Below are positions 61,198 to 64,000 of a DNA stretch of 64,000 nucleotides, piece after piece; positions within the stretch are counted from its first letter, which is position 1; each line of letters opens with the position of its first letter. A model generated the notes under the pieces. The model was not told the origin of the DNA, did not search any database, and worked only from the letters and a program-made list of their open reading frames with translations. Origin of the DNA: Apostichopus japonicus. Lineage: Eukaryota; Echinodermata; Holothuroidea; Aspidochirotida; Stichopodidae. A program made the position numbers and the translations under genes. The stretch lies in the NCBI RefSeq assembly GCF_037975245.1, contig NC_092577.1, positions 13,319,513-13,383,512 of the forward strand, written 5' to 3'.

Positions 61198-63992
61198 TTT
61201 TAGTTTAGTTTAGTTAGGTTAGTAGAAAAAAAGGATCAGGCGGGACACTTAAGTCCCCATCAAGGACCCTGTAGAGAGAGGAAAAAAAACTGAAGATACA
61301 AACACTCAGACCCGATTACAATGCTTAAAGTGCTTGTCCAAAGCATTCTTAAACCCATTGACACTACTTGCAAGTACAACTTTCTCAGGCAAACCATTCC
61401 ACTCATTCACAACCCTATTAGAAAAAAAGTTATGCCGAATATTAATCCTACTATGCGACTTTTGGAGTTTAAGACAATGACCTCTAGTACAACTACTGTT
61501 AGCAAACATGAAAAAGTCGGTAAAGGATAAATTGTCGAAACCATACACAATCTTGAAAACCTGGATCAAGTCCCCACGTAACCTCCTAAGCTCCAGTGTG
61601 GTGAGATTCAACAGTTGCAACCGCCTATAATAAGGAACCCTCTTTAGGGAACTAATCATCCTAGTAGCCCTCCTTATCCTTAGCAAAATAAGGGTTCCAA
61701 GCCTGCACAGCATACTCCAGATGAGGCCTAACCAACTGCTTATTAAGCCTAACTACGATGTCCTCTTTCAGAAAACTGAAGTTCCTCTTGATCATACCTA
61801 AAACCCTATTACCTCTTTTAGCAGCTTCAAGACAATGTTTAGAAGGTTGCAGAGATGAGTCAATGTAGATACCTAGGTCTCTTTCAACAGAGACCTCCTG
61901 TAACTCCACACCATTAAGATTGTATGTAAACTTTTGGTTACTACTACCAATGTGCATTACCTTACATCTATCAATGTTAAAAAGCATTTGACACCCCTGA
62001 GACCAGGAAAAAATCTTATCCAAATCCGCTTGAAATTTCTCAGAATCGCTTTTGGAAGATACCTCAGAATACAATTTGGTGTCATCAGCAAACTTCTTAG
62101 CTGTACACAAAATATCTCCGTCGATGTCATTTATATAGGCAACAAACAACAAGGGACCTAATACAGACCCTTGTGGAACCCCACTAGTAACGTTCTGCCA
62201 AGAAGAAGCACAGCCTTTAATTACCACCTTCTGTTCCCTATTACCAAGCCAATTCCCGATCCAAGACAGTAAATTCCCTATGACACCCATGCTCTTCAGC
62301 CTAAGTAACAGACGAAATCCATGCACAACATCTACAGACCTCTGCCTATTTAGTGAGCTTGTTACATCTTCCATAAACTCAAGGATATTAGTGAGACAAG
62401 ACATTTTTGACAAAAGCCATGTTGAGACTCTCTGATCAAAGACTGACTGCTGAAGTGACAGACCATAGACTTTTTAACAATAGACTCCATGACCTTACAA
62501 ACTACACTAGTGAGACTAACGGGCCTATAATTACAGGGCTTAGACTTATCACCCTTCTTGAAAATTGGGGTAATATTAGCACATCTCCAGTCCCTAGGAA
62601 CATAACCTTCATCCATAAATTTACTAAAAACCAACCAGAGTGGAACGCAGAAATGGTGTGCAAAAGTCTTCAACAAATACGGATGGATTGCATCCGGCCC
62701 AGAAGCTTTAGAAACATTTAGACGAAGCAGCTCCTTTAAGACAACCTCATCCGAAAATAAGACCGTATCCAGTTTAGGCCTATCACTGCCCCCCTGAAAA
62801 TCTGGAATACTACTCGTATCTTCCCTTGTGAAAACCGACACAAAATAGTTGTTCAAAAGATCTGCAAGATCCTGACTATCAGTAACTATATTATCAGCCT
62901 GTGGTGCCCTAAGAAAACAATTGCATCTTTAACTTTCTGCTTTGACCTGACATAAGAAAAGAAGGCCTTTGGGTTATCCTTAATTTTTAGGGCAATGCTT
63001 TTTTCGAAATTCAATTTTGCATCAGAGACTAAGCATTCTACCTTCAGCTGATGGATTTTAAACTTGGCCAAAAGAGATTCAGACTTAGTCCTCCTAAACA
63101 ACTTCCACATTCTACGTTTTAGCCTAATTGCACATCTAACTTTCTTATTCATCCAGTGAGGCATACTGCTTTTACGGCGACGATTCTTCCACGGAACATG
63201 ATTTTCCATAATGACCTTTAATTTATCAGCAAAACAAATCCAAGACTGAGAAGCACTCATATCTCTAAACAAATTAATCCAATCTGTACCCTTTAGTAAA
63301 GTTTCAATTGCCTCTGTATCTGATCTCGAAAAATCAGGGACTTTTTCATTGCTAACAGAATTTACGACTTTGCAAACAACATCAAAAGCTAGTATATAAT
63401 GATCACTAGTTCCTAGTTTTCCTAGACCCGTCAAATCAACCACATTGCTTGGATTAGAACTCAAAACAAGATCCAGGATGTTATTCCCCCCCCCCCCCCT
63501 AGTAGGGAAAGTAACATGTTGATGTAAAAAGCAATCTTGCACAACATCTAGAAAATTACTACCCTTCCTACTACTAGAACCATCTATCCAATTAATGTCA
63601 GGAAAATTAAAGTCGCCCATTATAACAACATCACCTTTAGCAGCCTTTCTAATTGAATCAAACAGCACGGCATCATTATCATCGCTGCTGTTAGGAGAAC
63701 GGTAAACAACACCCACAGTGATAACGTCCCTGGACCTCTTGGAGTTGTTTGTGGACAACTCGCACCAGACAGAATTAACAAAAGCCCCTTGCAACTGAGA
63801 TTTCTCAACACTTACAATGTCATCCCTGTTTTGCTTAACTGTTACCAAGTATAAATTTAAACAAACCTTTGGAGGTCTTTCAGAGCAATCGACATTTTCT
63901 GCCCGCTTCACCCCAGCATCATCTATCATCTCAAACTCTCCCACGTAATTATGGGCGTAAGATCGTTGACCGTCTAAAGAAGGGCTGAACAA
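61198..63992 (-). mobile_element. CR1-like LINE, 5' end outside the window
   Basis: The minus strand carries an endonuclease domain, a reverse transcriptase and a 3' end with CTAAACTAAACTAAAAC (61217-61198), probably the short terminal tandem repeat of this clade. A 3'UTR of about 100 nt separates the end of the coding part (61306) from it. The domain order (apurinic-type endonuclease, then reverse transcriptase, no RNase H) and the sequence style (GDFNFPDINW, FADDTKLY) indicate the CR1/Jockey group, CR1 most likely. The element continues past the right edge. Confidence 0.85.
61306..63992 (-). pseudogene. CR1-like LINE endonuclease-reverse transcriptase (broken)
   Basis: Read 5' to 3' on the minus strand: an endonuclease with GVVYRSPNSS, VVIMGDFNFPDINW and GTSDHYILAF (the conserved GDFN and SDH blocks), then a charged linker to 62886. 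After a frameshift near 62905 comes NNYFVSVFT, KASGPDAIHPYLLKTF, GDKSKPCNYRPVSLTS and ESQHGF. After another near 62400 come SCLTNILEFMEDVTSSLNRQ, GVPQGSVLGPLLFVAYIND and AKKFADDTKLYSEV. After a third near 61690 comes the thumb (RRLQLLNLTTLELRRLRGDL). In the palm, RSVDVVHGFRLLLRLKS lacks about ten residues where the family has YLDFxKAFDxVPHxRLL. The first catalytic aspartate (motif A) is thus deleted, while FADD is kept. The copy cannot be active. Confidence 0.88.
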
Positions 63993-64000
63993 TGGGATCG

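Overview
This is eukaryotic, AT-rich, repeat-dense DNA, most likely from a marine invertebrate deuterostome, perhaps an echinoderm. That placement is an inference from gene content (an SLC16-like transporter, an NXPE/PC-esterase-like gene, a secreted C-type lectin-like protein), intron structure, CR1-type LINEs and the types of short transposon present. No operons, ribosome binding sites, CRISPR array or prokaryotic features were seen.

Three host genes can be supported. (1) A small secreted C-type lectin-like protein lies on + at 15815-16270 and lacks the usual calcium/sugar-binding motifs. (2) A complete four-exon transporter of the monocarboxylate (MCT/SLC16) branch of the MFS lies on + at 23462-54523; its introns are all phase 1, its first intron is about 25.7 kb, and the assembled product is 448 residues. 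(3) The last two exons of an NXPE-like gene lie on - (58105-57933 and 57055-56209); the phases join exactly, and the 5' exons are upstream of what can be seen. Genes 2 and 3 are convergent, with 1.7 kb and a (TA)n tract between them.

Most of the remaining DNA is mobile or repetitive. At the right edge is a decayed CR1-like LINE (about 61198 to beyond 63992, -). Smaller LINE pieces lie at 22780-23245, 32187-32428 and 45548-46362. A Penelope-like remnant at 30870-30906 keeps a hammerhead-like motif. Several non-autonomous DNA elements have exact target-site duplications: hAT-like elements with 8-bp duplications at 3476-4402, 25325-25812, 38732-39115, 43317-44079 and 52088-52471; a TTAA family in four copies; a 1.2-kb element built of CATTTCGCCCAACC repeats (47931-49135); and a 1.9-kb element whose arms are arrays of the palindrome CTTAAG (36182-38072). 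A larger, eroded element with TTAGTCA-rich ends (7890-13421) carries an internal segment homologous to one inside the CTTAAG element. Also present are tRNA-derived SINEs, a U2 snRNA-like sequence (35712-35668, -), a satellite-like array rich in GGTCA (58540-60790), a 122-bp three-copy tandem repeat, a perfect 45-bp-arm hairpin and several large microsatellites.

The genes do not form a shared pathway. The main biological content is a set of ordinary membrane and secreted genes in a transposon-rich landscape. The least ordinary material is the group of terminal-inverted-repeat elements made of palindromic arrays.
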